A stretch of 64,000 nucleotides of DNA from Hydrogenophaga sp. BPS33 (lineage in GTDB: Bacteria > Pseudomonadota > Gammaproteobacteria > Burkholderiales > Burkholderiaceae_C), in contig NZ_CP044549.1 in the NCBI RefSeq assembly GCF_009859475.1, forward strand, positions 4,898,001-4,962,000. The letters are read 5' to 3'. The notes below the pieces were generated by a model. The model was not told the origin of the DNA and did no database searches. It saw nothing but the letters and a program-made list of their open reading frames with translations. The position numbers were made by a program, and so were the translations under genes. Positions 43,631-52,521 of the stretch are shown one piece after another. Within the stretch, counting starts at the first letter, position 1. The number at the start of each line of letters is the position of its first letter.

Positions 43631-44911
43631 TTAATCGGATTTTTCAAGCGCCGCTGCCTTCGACCAATCGGCATACAGACTCTTGCGACGCGCCAGTTCC
43701 GGAAAGAACTTCGGCCAGGCCGCTGCGATCAGGCAGGTGGCCGAGCCACCCACCACCACCGCCGCCACCGGCCCGATGAGGGACGCGACCGAGCCCGACT
43801 GGAACTCGCCGAGCTGGTTGCTCGCGCCGATGAACACCGAGTTCACCGCGCTCACCCGCCCGCGCATCTCGTCCGGCGTTTCCAGCTGCACCAGGGTCTG
43901 GCGGATCACCACGCTGACCATGTCGGCCGCGCCGTTGACGAACAAGGCCAGCATGGACAGCCAGAAGCTCTTGGACAGGCCGAAGGTGATGGTGGCCAGG
44001 CCGAACACCGCCACCGACAGCAGCAGCTTGAAGCCCACACGCGTCGACGGCGGATGGCTCATCAAATAGAGCGACATGGCCAGCGCGCCCATGGCGGGCG
44101 CCGCCCTCAGCCAGCCGAGCATGCTCGGTCCACCCTCCAGGATCTCGCTCGCGAAGATGGGCAGCAGCGCGATGGCGCCGCCAAAGAGCACGGCGAACAG
44201 GTCGAGCATGACCGCGCCCAGGACGACCGGACGCCGCGCCACAAAGCGAAGGCCGGCAAACAGGTCCTGGGCCGAAGCTCCGCGGGCGGCCGTGTTGTGG
44301 CGGGCGATGCGCAGCCGGCTGGCCAGCGCCATGGCGATCACGAGCAGCGCGGTGGCCACCGCGTAGAGCACGTCGTTGCCCAGGATGAGCAGCATGCCGC
44401 CTGCCGCAGGGCCGGCGATCACGCTGCCTTGCGTAGCGGTGGACGACGCGGCCATGGCCCGGCTCAACAGGTTCGGCGGCACGGTGTTCGGGGTGGTGGC
44501 CTGCACCGCCGGCATCTGAAAAGCACGCGCCGCGCCGAGCAGCACCGAGGCGAACAGCAAGTGTTCGCGCGTCACCGCTCCACGCCATGAGTCCCAGGCC
44601 AGAACAGCGGCGACCACCGCTTGCAAGACCAGACACACCACCATGATGCGCGGGCGACTCCAATGGTCGGCCGCATGGCCGGCCGGCAAGGTGAAGATCA
44701 GCACCGGCACGAACTGGTAGAGCCCGACGAGCGCCAACGCCCAGGGGTCGCGCGTGATCTCGTACATCTGCCAGCCGATGGCCACCAGCACCATCTGGAT
44801 GCCCAGCGTCCAGGCCACGCGCGCGGTCAGCAGTTGTCGAAAGGGGACGGTGCGAAAGAGTGCGGCGAGGTCGGAGGGCGCGCGGGCCGCCGCGGGAGCA
44901 GGAGATGTCAT
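43631..44911 (-). CDS. MFS transporter (DHA3/EntS-like)
   Basis: A 426-residue major facilitator with about twelve hydrophobic segments. The N-terminal pattern (F-R-x-L-L-T-A-R-V-A-W-T-L-G) and the loop LPAGHAADHWSRPRI, the MFS cytoplasmic loop between helices 2 and 3, mark the DHA3 branch that includes enterobactin exporter EntS and macrolide exporters. Likely proton-driven export from the inner membrane; substrate unknown. The ATG at 44911 is chosen by family N terminus. Not evidently in an operon with pga. Confidence 0.88.
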   Translation of the reverse strand: MTSPAPAAARAPSDLAALFRTVPFRQLLTARVAWTLGIQMVLVAIGWQMYEITRDPWALALVGLYQFVPVLIFTLPAGHAADHWSRPRIMVVCLVLQAVVAAVLAWDSWRGAVTREHLLFASVLLGAARAFQMPAVQATTPNTVPPNLLSRAMAASSTATQGSVIAGPAAGGMLLILGNDVLYAVATALLVIAMALASRLRIARHNTAARGASAQDLFAGLRFVARRPVVLGAVMLDLFAVLFGGAIALLPIFASEILEGGPSMLGWLRAAPAMGALAMSLYLMSHPPSTRVGFKLLLSVAVFGLATITFGLSKSFWLSMLALFVNGAADMVSVVIRQTLVQLETPDEMRGRVSAVNSVFIGASNQLGEFQSGSVASLIGPVAAVVVGGSATCLIAAAWPKFFPELARRKSLYADWSKAAALEKSD

Positions 44912-45126
44912 GGCCGGGCGATTGTGCCCGCAGCCCCGCAGACACACGGTTGCACGCCGTTTAGCCATGCCACCGCCCTAGGGTTTTCACGCACCGGTGG
45001 GCGCGGGGTGCTGGCTAGGATGCACGAAGCCGGCACCCGCATCGGCGATGACTCAGAGCCCACAGAGACCATCTGCTACATTTTTTGCAGACTTCGTCCC
45101 ACAACACCCCCACAGGAGAGACCACG

Positions 45127-45432
45127 ATGGTGACAACAACGAACAAATGGCTGGCCGCCGGTGTGCTGTGCCTGGCAGCGGCCGGGGCACAAGCCCAGGT
45201 GAACCAGATCAAGGTATGGGCCGCAGCCTGCGCCAACTGCCACGGCACCGACGGCCGGGCCGCGGCCGGCGCCGTCTCCCTGGCCGGCCAGAGCAAGAAC
45301 GACCTGGTGCAAAAGCTGCAGGACTTCAAGACCGGCAAGCGGCCCGCGACCATCATGCACCAGCTCGCCAAGGGCTACACCGACGAGCAACTGGCCGACA
45401 TTGCCGGCTATTTCGCCGCCCAGAAAAAATAA
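45127..45432 (+). CDS. fccA: Cytochrome c subunit of flavocytochrome c sulfide dehydrogenase
   Basis: A 101-residue periplasmic class I cytochrome c: Sec signal peptide (cleavage after GAQA-Q), single heme motif CANCHG, and IMHQLAKGYTDEQLADIAGYF, typical of the small mono-heme cytochrome that accompanies FccB/SoxF. GGAG lies eight bases before the ATG at 45127. It precedes the flavoprotein gene by 14 bases. It would take electrons from the flavin of FccB. SoxE is the name used in sox clusters. Confidence 0.75.
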   Translation: MVTTTNKWLAAGVLCLAAAGAQAQVNQIKVWAAACANCHGTDGRAAAGAVSLAGQSKNDLVQKLQDFKTGKRPATIMHQLAKGYTDEQLADIAGYFAAQKK

Positions 45433-45446
45433 GAGGAGCCCACACC

Positions 45447-46730
45447 ATGTTGCAACGTCGTCAATTCGTTCAAACGCTGGGCGCCGGCTCGGCTGTCGCC
45501 GGCCTGGGTCTCATGAGTGGCTGCGCCACCTCCGCCGGCCGAGGTGCCAAAGTCGTGGTCGTCGGTGGCGGCTACGGTGGCGCCACCGCCGCCAAGTACG
45601 TGCGCCTTTTTTCTGACCACAACATCGAGGTCACCCTCGTCGAGCCCAATGCGGCCTTCGTGTCCTGCCCCATCTCCAACATGGTCCTGGGCGGGCACAA
45701 GACCATGGCCGACATCACCGTGCCGTACGACAACCTGAGCAAGCGCCATGGCGTCAAAGTGGTACGCGACACGGTCGCCAGCATCGACGCGACCAAGCGC
45801 ACCGTGAAGCTGGCCAGCGGCGGCGAACTGCCCTACGACCGCCTCATCCTCTCGCCCGGCATCGACTTCATGTGGGACACGCTGCCCGGCATGGCCAAGG
45901 CCGGCGCGGCCGACAAGGTGCTGCACGCCTGGAAAGCCGGCCCGCAGACCGTGGCACTGCGCCGCCAGCTCGAAGCGCTGCCCGACGGCGGCGTGTACGC
46001 CCTGTCCATTCCCCTCGCCCCGTACCGCTGCCCGCCCGGCCCCTACGAGCGCGCCTGCATGGTGGCCAGCTACTTCAAGAAGGCCAAGCCCAAGAGCAAG
46101 GTGGTGATCTTCGATGCGAACGACGACATCACCTCGAAGAAGGGCCTGTTCATGAAGGCCTGGGACGAGCATTACAAGGGCCTCATCGAGTACCGCCCCA
46201 AGCACAAGGTGGTGGACGTGGACGCCGCCACCAACACCTTGAAGTTCGAATTCAACGACGACTTCAAAGCCGGCGTGCTCAACGTCATCCCCACGCAACG
46301 CGCGGGCGAGATTGCGGTGAAGACCGGCCTGGCCACCGCCAACGCGCGCTGGTGCGAGGTGGACTTCCTCACCTTCGAGGCCAAGGCAGCGAAGAACATC
46401 CATGTGCTGGGCGACGCGATCCAGATCGCGCCGGCCATGCCCAAGTCGGGCCACATGGCCAACCAGCACGGCAAGACCTGTGCGGCCGCCGTGGTCTCGC
46501 TGCTGCAGGGCAAGGAGCCGCCTTCGTTGCCGCTGTATGCCAACACCTGCTACAGCTTCGTGACCGCCACCGACGTGGTGCACGTGGCCAGCGTGCACAA
46601 GTACGACGCGGCCCAGAAGACCATGTTGGCCGTGCCGGGCTCGGGGGGGTTGTCCAGCGCGGCGAGCGCGCTGGAGGGTGAGTACGCGATGGCCTGGGCG
46701 CGCAATATCTGGGCGGACTCGCTGGCCTGA
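45447..46730 (+). CDS. fccB: FccB/SoxF, flavoprotein of sulfide dehydrogenase
   Basis: A 427-residue periplasmic flavoprotein oxidising sulfide. The Tat-type signal is QRRQFVQTLGAGSAVAG, ending near a GC pair; the FAD Rossmann motif is VVVGGGYGGATAAKY. Redox-active cysteines are likely in FVSCPISNMVLGG and the later Y-R-C-P-P-G-P-Y-E-R segment, as in FccB. AGAGGAG lies upstream of the ATG at 45447. Operon with the cytochrome gene, followed by a strong terminator. Confidence 0.92.
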   Translation: MLQRRQFVQTLGAGSAVAGLGLMSGCATSAGRGAKVVVVGGGYGGATAAKYVRLFSDHNIEVTLVEPNAAFVSCPISNMVLGGHKTMADITVPYDNLSKRHGVKVVRDTVASIDATKRTVKLASGGELPYDRLILSPGIDFMWDTLPGMAKAGAADKVLHAWKAGPQTVALRRQLEALPDGGVYALSIPLAPYRCPPGPYERACMVASYFKKAKPKSKVVIFDANDDITSKKGLFMKAWDEHYKGLIEYRPKHKVVDVDAATNTLKFEFNDDFKAGVLNVIPTQRAGEIAVKTGLATANARWCEVDFLTFEAKAAKNIHVLGDAIQIAPAMPKSGHMANQHGKTCAAAVVSLLQGKEPPSLPLYANTCYSFVTATDVVHVASVHKYDAAQKTMLAVPGSGGLSSAASALEGEYAMAWARNIWADSLA

Positions 46731-46754
46731 TTCGGCGCGCTGCTTAGCGACAGA

Positions 46755-46778
46755 AGCCCCGCATGCGGGGCTTTTTTT
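46755..46778 (+). terminator. Rho-independent terminator after fccB
   Basis: AGCCCCGCATGCGGGGCT, a self-complementary stem, followed by seven T; 24 bases after the fccB stop. Confidence 0.9.
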
Positions 46779-46949
46779 CGCCTGGCTGCGATCAGCAACT
46801 CGACGAGCGCCTCCAATCACCCTCGCCAAATCGCATTTCACGGCACGTCCGCCAGGTTTCGTCGCAATCCGGTCGCCATTCGCACGCGCGCCCCGCACAG
46901 TGCGTTCCCGGCCTTCCTGCCTCAAACCTTTTATCTTCGCGGAGCTACC

Positions 46950-47504
46950 ATGTTGCTGCCACTGCTCGCCCACCACCCCGAAGCCATCGTGCCCGTGTTG
47001 CGCAACACGCCAACCTGGGTATGGGGACTGCTCGCTGCGCTCATGGTGCTGGGTCTGAGCCAGGTGCGGGACCGCACGGCCAGCCTGGCGCGCGTGTCGC
47101 TGATGCCACTGGCCATGACCGTCTTCTCCGTATCAGGCACCTACACCGCCTTGGCTGCAACCCTTCATCAGGCGCTGGCCTTGGGCGCCTGGCTCCTCAC
47201 CGCAGCGCTCGCATTTGCTCTCGTCGCACGCGGCTGCGCCGATGCGCAATACGACCCGTCGCGGCGCCTGTACCGGTTGCCGGGCAGCACCGTGCCGCTG
47301 TTGTTGATGTTGGGCATCTTCCTGACCAAGTACGTCGTGGGCGTGGATCTCACCATGTCACCGCAGTTGGTCCAGGACGCGGCCTACGTGACATGCATCG
47401 CGACGCTCTACGGCGCATTCACCGGCGTCTTTATCGGCCGGGCCTCGCAGCTGTGGCGCTTGCCACTGCGTGCGGCCCGGCAACGCGAGATCAGGCCGGT
47501 TTGA
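46950..47504 (+). CDS. Multi-pass membrane protein, DUF6622-like
   Basis: A 184-residue protein with four to five hydrophobic segments and no known function; I recall it as the group named DUF6622. GGAG stands five bases before the ATG at 46950. Its C-terminal part (from about residue 128: T-M-S-P-Q-L to the end) has a decayed copy at 55281-55454. It is followed after 14 bases by the stop of the convergent enoyl-CoA hydratase gene, at the left edge of the third catabolic block. Confidence 0.75.
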   Translation: MLLPLLAHHPEAIVPVLRNTPTWVWGLLAALMVLGLSQVRDRTASLARVSLMPLAMTVFSVSGTYTALAATLHQALALGAWLLTAALAFALVARGCADAQYDPSRRLYRLPGSTVPLLLMLGIFLTKYVVGVDLTMSPQLVQDAAYVTCIATLYGAFTGVFIGRASQLWRLPLRAARQREIRPV

Positions 47505-47518
47505 GTTCGGCACAGTCC

Positions 47519-48322
47519 TCAACGTGTCCAGGTGGGCTCGCGCCGTTCGGCGAACGCGCGAAAGCCCTCTTGCGCATCCTTGCTGGCGGCCAGCAGGGGC
47601 AGTAGCGCTTGCGTCTGGTTCAATGCATCGCTCAGCGACAGGTCGGCGACGGTGTTGATGGAGCGCCGACCGAAAGCGAGAGCGGTGGGGGAATTTTTCG
47701 CCAGTTTTTTGAGCACATCCTGGATAGCCGCATCGAGTTCGTTCGCGGGCACCACGCGGTTCAACAAGCCCAAGGCCTTGGCCTCGCTCGCGGGGAACCG
47801 CTCCGCATACAGGCACATCTCCACGAGTTGCCGGTGAGGGACGACGCGCATCAACAAGGGCAGGATCATCAGCGGAAACACGCCGACCCGGGCCTCGGTG
47901 GTGCCGTAGGAAGCACCGTCCACGCCGATGGCAATGTCGCACGCCGCCACGAGCCCTACGCCGCCACCATAGGCGCTGCCATTGATGCGTCCGATGATCG
48001 GCACGTTGCAACGATCCATCGCGCGAAACAGAAGTGCCACCGGGTTGTCGAACTGTTCAGGGTTCAGGCTGAAAGGATTGCCGTCTTTGCTACTGGTCAG
48101 CTGCCCGCCTGCACAGAAAGTCTTGCTCCCCTTTCCTGACAACACCACGGCACGCGCCGCGCTTCCCCGTCCGATGGCGTCGAATGCGGCCGCCAGGTCG
48201 AGCAACATCTCTGCCGTCATGGTGTTGTGGTGGTCGGGCCGGTTCAGCCAGATGTGGGCCACGCCGTCCAGGTGATGGACCAGCACTCGCGCTTCTTCGC
48301 CACTCGAAGTTGTAGACGTCAT
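47519..48322 (-). CDS. Enoyl-CoA hydratase/isomerase, LiuC/AtuE-like
   Basis: A 267-residue crotonase-fold protein. The oxyanion hole segments GKGSKTFCAGGQL and NGSAYGGGVGLVAACDIAI are clear. The first catalytic glutamate position of classical hydratase (GGGCEL) is glycine here, the second glutamate is kept in TEARVGVFP. That pattern, GGGVGLVAACDIA, is typical of methylglutaconyl-CoA hydratase (LiuC) and isohexenylglutaconyl-CoA hydratase (AtuE), so a branched glutaconyl-CoA type substrate is possible. The start at 48322 avoids overlap with the upstream receptor gene; an ATG at 48346 is the alternative. Third in a unit with a CoA-transferase and a TTT receptor. Confidence 0.85.
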   Translation of the reverse strand: MTSTTSSGEEARVLVHHLDGVAHIWLNRPDHHNTMTAEMLLDLAAAFDAIGRGSAARAVVLSGKGSKTFCAGGQLTSSKDGNPFSLNPEQFDNPVALLFRAMDRCNVPIIGRINGSAYGGGVGLVAACDIAIGVDGASYGTTEARVGVFPLMILPLLMRVVPHRQLVEMCLYAERFPASEAKALGLLNRVVPANELDAAIQDVLKKLAKNSPTALAFGRRSINTVADLSLSDALNQTQALLPLLAASKDAQEGFRAFAERREPTWTR

Positions 48323-48335
48323 GTTCAATCCCCAC

Positions 48336-49319
48336 TCATTCGGCAACGATGCCGGCTTCGCGGATCTTCTTTCCCCACACGCCGTATTGCTCGCCCAGGA
48401 AGGTCTTGAAATCCGCCGCCTTGCCTGGCGTGGGCTCCATGTTGCCGCGCAGCAGGCGAACGCGCACGTCGGGCTTGTTCAGGATTCTGATCAAGGCATC
48501 GCTGAGCTTCTGCGTGATCGTTGGTGGCATGCCGGCGGGTCCGAACATACCGGTCCAGGCTCGCAGGTCATAGCCTTGCAGGCCCAGTGTCTCCACGATG
48601 GTGGGCAACTCGGGTGCCAAGGCACTTCGCGTTGATGTGGTCACGGCAATGGCCCGCAATCTGCCGGAACCCACGAAGGCCTGGCTGGAGGCGAGGTCGA
48701 CCACCATCCAAGGCACGAGACCGGCTGCCACATCGGCGATGGCGGGCGGACTGCTCTTGTAAGGCACGGCGACGGCGTCAAGGTTCGTGAGTTTGACCAG
48801 GGACGCGCCCGCCACCTGCCCTGGCGTGTTGCCATAGGCATAGCTCGACGTGTCTGCGTTGGCACGCATGTGCTGCACCAGCTCATGCGGCGTGCGCACG
48901 GGCAATTGGGGATTGACCACAAGGACGAACGGGAAGTCGGCCAACCGTCCGATGGGCGTGAAGTCCTTGTTGGGGTCGTAGCGCAAAGTCTTGTAGATGT
49001 GTGGGTTGACCGAGTGCGACGAGTTTGAAGTGATGAAGAGCGTGTATCCGTCGGGCGCTGCGTTGGCAACGGCTTCGGCCGCGATGGCCGCCGTGGCACC
49101 GGGACGGTTGACGACGAGGAAGGGCTGGCCCAGTTCAGCGCGCAGCTCCTCGGCCACGATGCGAGCCAGAATATCGGTTCCGCTGCCAGGTCCGAAACCG
49201 ACCATCACGCTCACGGGACGATTGGGATAGTCGGCAACCTGTGCCGGAGCGGGTTGAATGACGAAAGCCGATATGGCCATCGCGGTGAACCATGTGGCGA
49301 TGCCTTTGAATCTTGTCAT
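48336..49319 (-). CDS. TTT-type solute receptor (Bug/TctC family)
   Basis: A 327-residue periplasmic receptor with signal peptide (core TWFTAMAISAFVI, cleavage after APA-Q) and Bug markers VMVGFGPGSGTDILARI, FLVVNRPGATAAIAAE and PDGYTLFI. GGAGA precedes the ATG. It lies between the CoA-transferase and hydratase genes, spacing 46 and 13 bases. No membrane subunits nearby. Confidence 0.92.
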   Translation of the reverse strand: MTRFKGIATWFTAMAISAFVIQPAPAQVADYPNRPVSVMVGFGPGSGTDILARIVAEELRAELGQPFLVVNRPGATAAIAAEAVANAAPDGYTLFITSNSSHSVNPHIYKTLRYDPNKDFTPIGRLADFPFVLVVNPQLPVRTPHELVQHMRANADTSSYAYGNTPGQVAGASLVKLTNLDAVAVPYKSSPPAIADVAAGLVPWMVVDLASSQAFVGSGRLRAIAVTTSTRSALAPELPTIVETLGLQGYDLRAWTGMFGPAGMPPTITQKLSDALIRILNKPDVRVRLLRGNMEPTPGKAADFKTFLGEQYGVWGKKIREAGIVAE

Positions 49320-49365
49320 GGTGGTGTCTCCTCGTTGGTGGTTGAGCGAAGGCAGGGCGGCTACT

Positions 49366-50586
49366 TCAAGCGGCGGTGTGCTGGGTCACCACGCCCCGCG
49401 CGATGAGGTCGGCGATCTCCTCAGGACCAAAGCCATAGCTTCGGAGCACGGCCTGCGTGTGTTCGCCCAACAGCGGAGGCGCGCATGCGGGTTGCTGAAC
49501 ATCCACGGACGCCATGCGAATGGGAATAGCCATGTGCGGCACTTGCCCGATGACCGGGTGGTGCGCGTGGCGCACCAGTTGGCAGTGCTGGACCTGGGCA
49601 TCCTCGAACACCTGCCTGACGTCGTTGATCACGCCTGCCGGAATGCCCGCATTCACAAAGCGCCTCACCCACTCGGCGCGCGGTCGCTGTCGCATCCGCT
49701 CCTCCAGAACCCGATGCAAGCGATCGCGGTGCCGCACACGGTCCACGTTGGTGGCGTAGTCCGGGTCGTCGCACAGGGCATCGAGATCCAGTTCGTGACA
49801 CAAGCTGTGCCACATGGCCTCGGTCGCGGGTGCAAGATTGATCGGGCCGTCGGCCGTTTCAAAGGTACCGTAGGGTGCAATCACAGGGTTGGCATTGCCA
49901 GTGCGTTTCGGAACGTCCCCCACGCTTAGATACCGCTGTCCCTGCACTCCCAGCATGCTGACCATGCTGGCCAGCAGCGAGGTCTCGACCCGCTCGCCCA
50001 CGCCCGTTGCCTCGGCCTGGCGAAGCGCAGCCACGATACCCAACGCCGTCCAAAGGCCGGCCGTCATATCCGCAATGGCCACGCCCACGCGCGTCGGCGT
50101 TTCAGCACCGGTCAACGCCATCAGGCCACCATGTCCTTGCGCGATCTGGTCGAACCCCGGGGCATCGCGTGCCGGTCCTTCGCTGCCAAAGCCGGAGATG
50201 CTGGCGTAGATCAGACGCGGGTTCAATTGGCGCAGCACATCAACACCCAATCCCATCGCTTCAGCCACGCCGGGCTTGAAGTTTTCAATGACGACATCGC
50301 TATCGAGCGCAAGACGGCGCAACAAGGGCATCGCGTCGGCATGCCGAAAGTCGAGCGACAGGCTCTGCTTGCTTCGGTTGGCGCTGAGGTAATACACGCT
50401 CTGGCCGCCGGAGAACGGCCCCCAGAGGCGCGTCATATCGCCGTTTTCGGAAGGCTCCACCTTGATGACGGTCGCGCCCAGATCGCCCAGCGTCATCGTG
50501 CAAAAGGGGCCCGAAAGTGCGCGGGACAAGTCAAGAATCCGGATGCCCGTCAACGGACGCGAGGTTTGCGTTTCTTCAATGGACAT
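49366..50586 (-). CDS. Type III CoA-transferase (CaiB/BaiF family)
   Basis: A 406-residue CoA-transferase of family III, moving CoA between acids through an aspartyl intermediate. The N-terminal ILDLSRALSGPFCTMTLGDLGA, the KVEPSENGD segment and the region G-V-A-I-A-D with the likely catalytic aspartate are present. It would activate the acid imported by the receptor. First gene of a unit divergent from iclR (85 bases between starts). Confidence 0.93.
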   Translation of the reverse strand: MSIEETQTSRPLTGIRILDLSRALSGPFCTMTLGDLGATVIKVEPSENGDMTRLWGPFSGGQSVYYLSANRSKQSLSLDFRHADAMPLLRRLALDSDVVIENFKPGVAEAMGLGVDVLRQLNPRLIYASISGFGSEGPARDAPGFDQIAQGHGGLMALTGAETPTRVGVAIADMTAGLWTALGIVAALRQAEATGVGERVETSLLASMVSMLGVQGQRYLSVGDVPKRTGNANPVIAPYGTFETADGPINLAPATEAMWHSLCHELDLDALCDDPDYATNVDRVRHRDRLHRVLEERMRQRPRAEWVRRFVNAGIPAGVINDVRQVFEDAQVQHCQLVRHAHHPVIGQVPHMAIPIRMASVDVQQPACAPPLLGEHTQAVLRSYGFGPEEIADLIARGVVTQHTAA

Positions 50587-50671
50587 GAGAGTCTTCCCGT
50601 AAGATCCGTGAGCACATTTCTCCTTGCGAGAGATGCTTGATGTCAGATGATCGGCTCATCGCCGTTGAACC

Positions 50672-51484
50672 ATGCCACCCAGAAATCCGGAAAGCACCAC
50701 TCGCAGCTTCACCCCTCCACGTGCCATCGCGCGTGTTCTTCAAGTCGTACGAGTCCTCGCGCTTGGCGGCCGTTCCATGGGCCTGGCAGAGCTTGTCGCC
50801 GAATTCGGCATGCCGCGCACCAGCCTCTTCGCCATCATGAAAGGGCTGGAGCGCGAGGGTTATGTGGTGTTCGAGAACGAGCGCTATTCCCTGGGCCCCG
50901 AGTCGGTCAAGCTCGGTCATGCGATTCTTCAAGCTCGCAGATTTCCAGATTCGGTCAAACCTGCCCTTGAGAAACTGGGGGGTATCAGTGGTGAGACCGT
51001 GATCCTCTCGGCACTTACAGACGACCGCCAGCATGTCGTCTACATCGACGTTCTGGAGGCGCAGAGCTCGCTGCGGTTCACGGTGAAGGTGGGTACACAG
51101 ACGCCGCTCAACGCGTCTGCAACGGGGCAGGCCACGTTGGCGTTCATGCCCAAGTCGGAGCGGGATGCCTATCTCAAAGCTGGGAATTTCACACGCTTCA
51201 CACCCCACACCGTGGCGACCACGGCAGACCTGCGAAAAGCCTTGGTCCAGGCGCGCGAGGCATGTTGCGCCGTGACCGTCGATGGCACCGTGCTGGCCGC
51301 CGTCGGCATTGCGGCCCCCTACTTCAATCAGCAGGGCCAAGTCATGGGAGCGGTGAATGTCGCCGGCCCCACAGCGCGGCTCGTTGAGCACATTCCTCGC
51401 TTGAAACAGGCCGTGATCGAATGTGGGGAAGCCGTCTCTCATATATTGGGGTACACCGGTGCGTACCCTCCACGGGACGTTTAG
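50672..51484 (+). CDS. IclR-family transcriptional regulator
   Basis: A 270-residue IclR regulator: N-terminal winged HTH (about 15-85, with GLAELVAEFGMPRTSLFAIM) and C-terminal GAF-like effector domain (GTQTPLNASATGQATLAF, AVGIAAPYFN). It is divergent from the CoA-transferase unit and ends 40 bases from the stop of the receptor gene of the second unit, so it sits between the two minus-strand units of this block and probably controls them. Confidence 0.92.
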   Translation: MPPRNPESTTRSFTPPRAIARVLQVVRVLALGGRSMGLAELVAEFGMPRTSLFAIMKGLEREGYVVFENERYSLGPESVKLGHAILQARRFPDSVKPALEKLGGISGETVILSALTDDRQHVVYIDVLEAQSSLRFTVKVGTQTPLNASATGQATLAFMPKSERDAYLKAGNFTRFTPHTVATTADLRKALVQAREACCAVTVDGTVLAAVGIAAPYFNQQGQVMGAVNVAGPTARLVEHIPRLKQAVIECGEAVSHILGYTGAYPPRDV

Positions 51485-51523
51485 CAGCCGTTCGCAGCAG
51501 GAGAGCCTGGTCATTCGGATGTG

Positions 51524-52498
51524 TCACTCGAATTTGATGTTCGATGTGCGAATCAGATCCGAGTAGCCCTTGGTCTCACGCACCCAGCGCGACTTGAATT
51601 CCGACGCACCCAGGTCGGTTGTGACGGTGGCCGACTTGGCCAGCAATTCCACAAACGACGGCTCGTTCATCACCTTTCGAACATCGGCATTGATCTTCTG
51701 AATGAGACCGACGGGTGTGCCGTGGCGTACGAAGACACCCAGGCCAACCGGATACTCGAAGCCCGCGAAGCCAGACTCGGCGATCGTGGGCGCTCCCGGG
51801 AACTGAGCGAGGCGTTCCCCGCTGGTGACAGCCAACACGCGCACACGGCCGGCCTGCACGTTGGGCAAGGCGAGTTGCGTGGTCGCGATCATCGCGTCGA
51901 TCCGTCCTGCGGTGAGATCGGTCAAAGCCGCCGCCGCGCCCTTGTATGGCACGTGTGTGATCTGCGTCTTCGACAACAACTTGAGTTGCTCAAGGGCCAG
52001 ATGGAAGGAACTGCCCTGACCCTGACTTCCGAAATTCAGAGTGCCAGGTTGCTGGGCAGCGTGCTCCATGAAGGCCTTGAAGCTGCCATGCGGTGAGTTC
52101 GCAGGCACGATCAACACCGTGGTGCTCAACGCCACCAGCGCCACCGGCTCCAAGTCTGCCGCCGGGTCGAAGCCCACCTTCACGCCGGAGGCCTTGGTGA
52201 TCGACAAGGCCTCTGGAATGGTGAACAGCAACGTGTAGCCATCGGCCGGCGCGTTGATCACCGCCTGCGCCGCGAGATTGCCAGCGGCTCCCGGCTTGGT
52301 GTCCACGACGACGGACTGCCCCCATACCGTGGACAGACGTTGGGCCAGTTGCCGGGCCGTCGAGTCCGCCAGTCCTCCGGGTGGATAGGGATTGACCAGC
52401 GTGACGGGTTTTCGGGGAAAGTCGCTTTGCGCCAGAGCGGACATGGACAGCATGGACATCGCAGCCCATGACAGCAGGATTCTTCGAATTCGGTTCAT
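51524..52498 (-). CDS. TTT-type solute receptor (Bug/TctC family)
   Basis: A 324-residue periplasmic receptor with signal peptide (cleavage after SALA-QSD) and markers LVNPYPPGGLADSTAR, VVVDTKPGAAGNLAAQ and ADGYTLLF. AGGAG precedes the ATG at 52498. It follows the AtuA-like gene by 23 bases. Its sequence differs clearly from the other receptor of this block, so they are not a recent duplication. Confidence 0.92.
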   Translation of the reverse strand: MNRIRRILLSWAAMSMLSMSALAQSDFPRKPVTLVNPYPPGGLADSTARQLAQRLSTVWGQSVVVDTKPGAAGNLAAQAVINAPADGYTLLFTIPEALSITKASGVKVGFDPAADLEPVALVALSTTVLIVPANSPHGSFKAFMEHAAQQPGTLNFGSQGQGSSFHLALEQLKLLSKTQITHVPYKGAAAALTDLTAGRIDAMIATTQLALPNVQAGRVRVLAVTSGERLAQFPGAPTIAESGFAGFEYPVGLGVFVRHGTPVGLIQKINADVRKVMNEPSFVELLAKSATVTTDLGASEFKSRWVRETKGYSDLIRTSNIKFE

Positions 52499-52521
52499 CT
52501 TTGTCTCCTTCGTGGTTCCGG

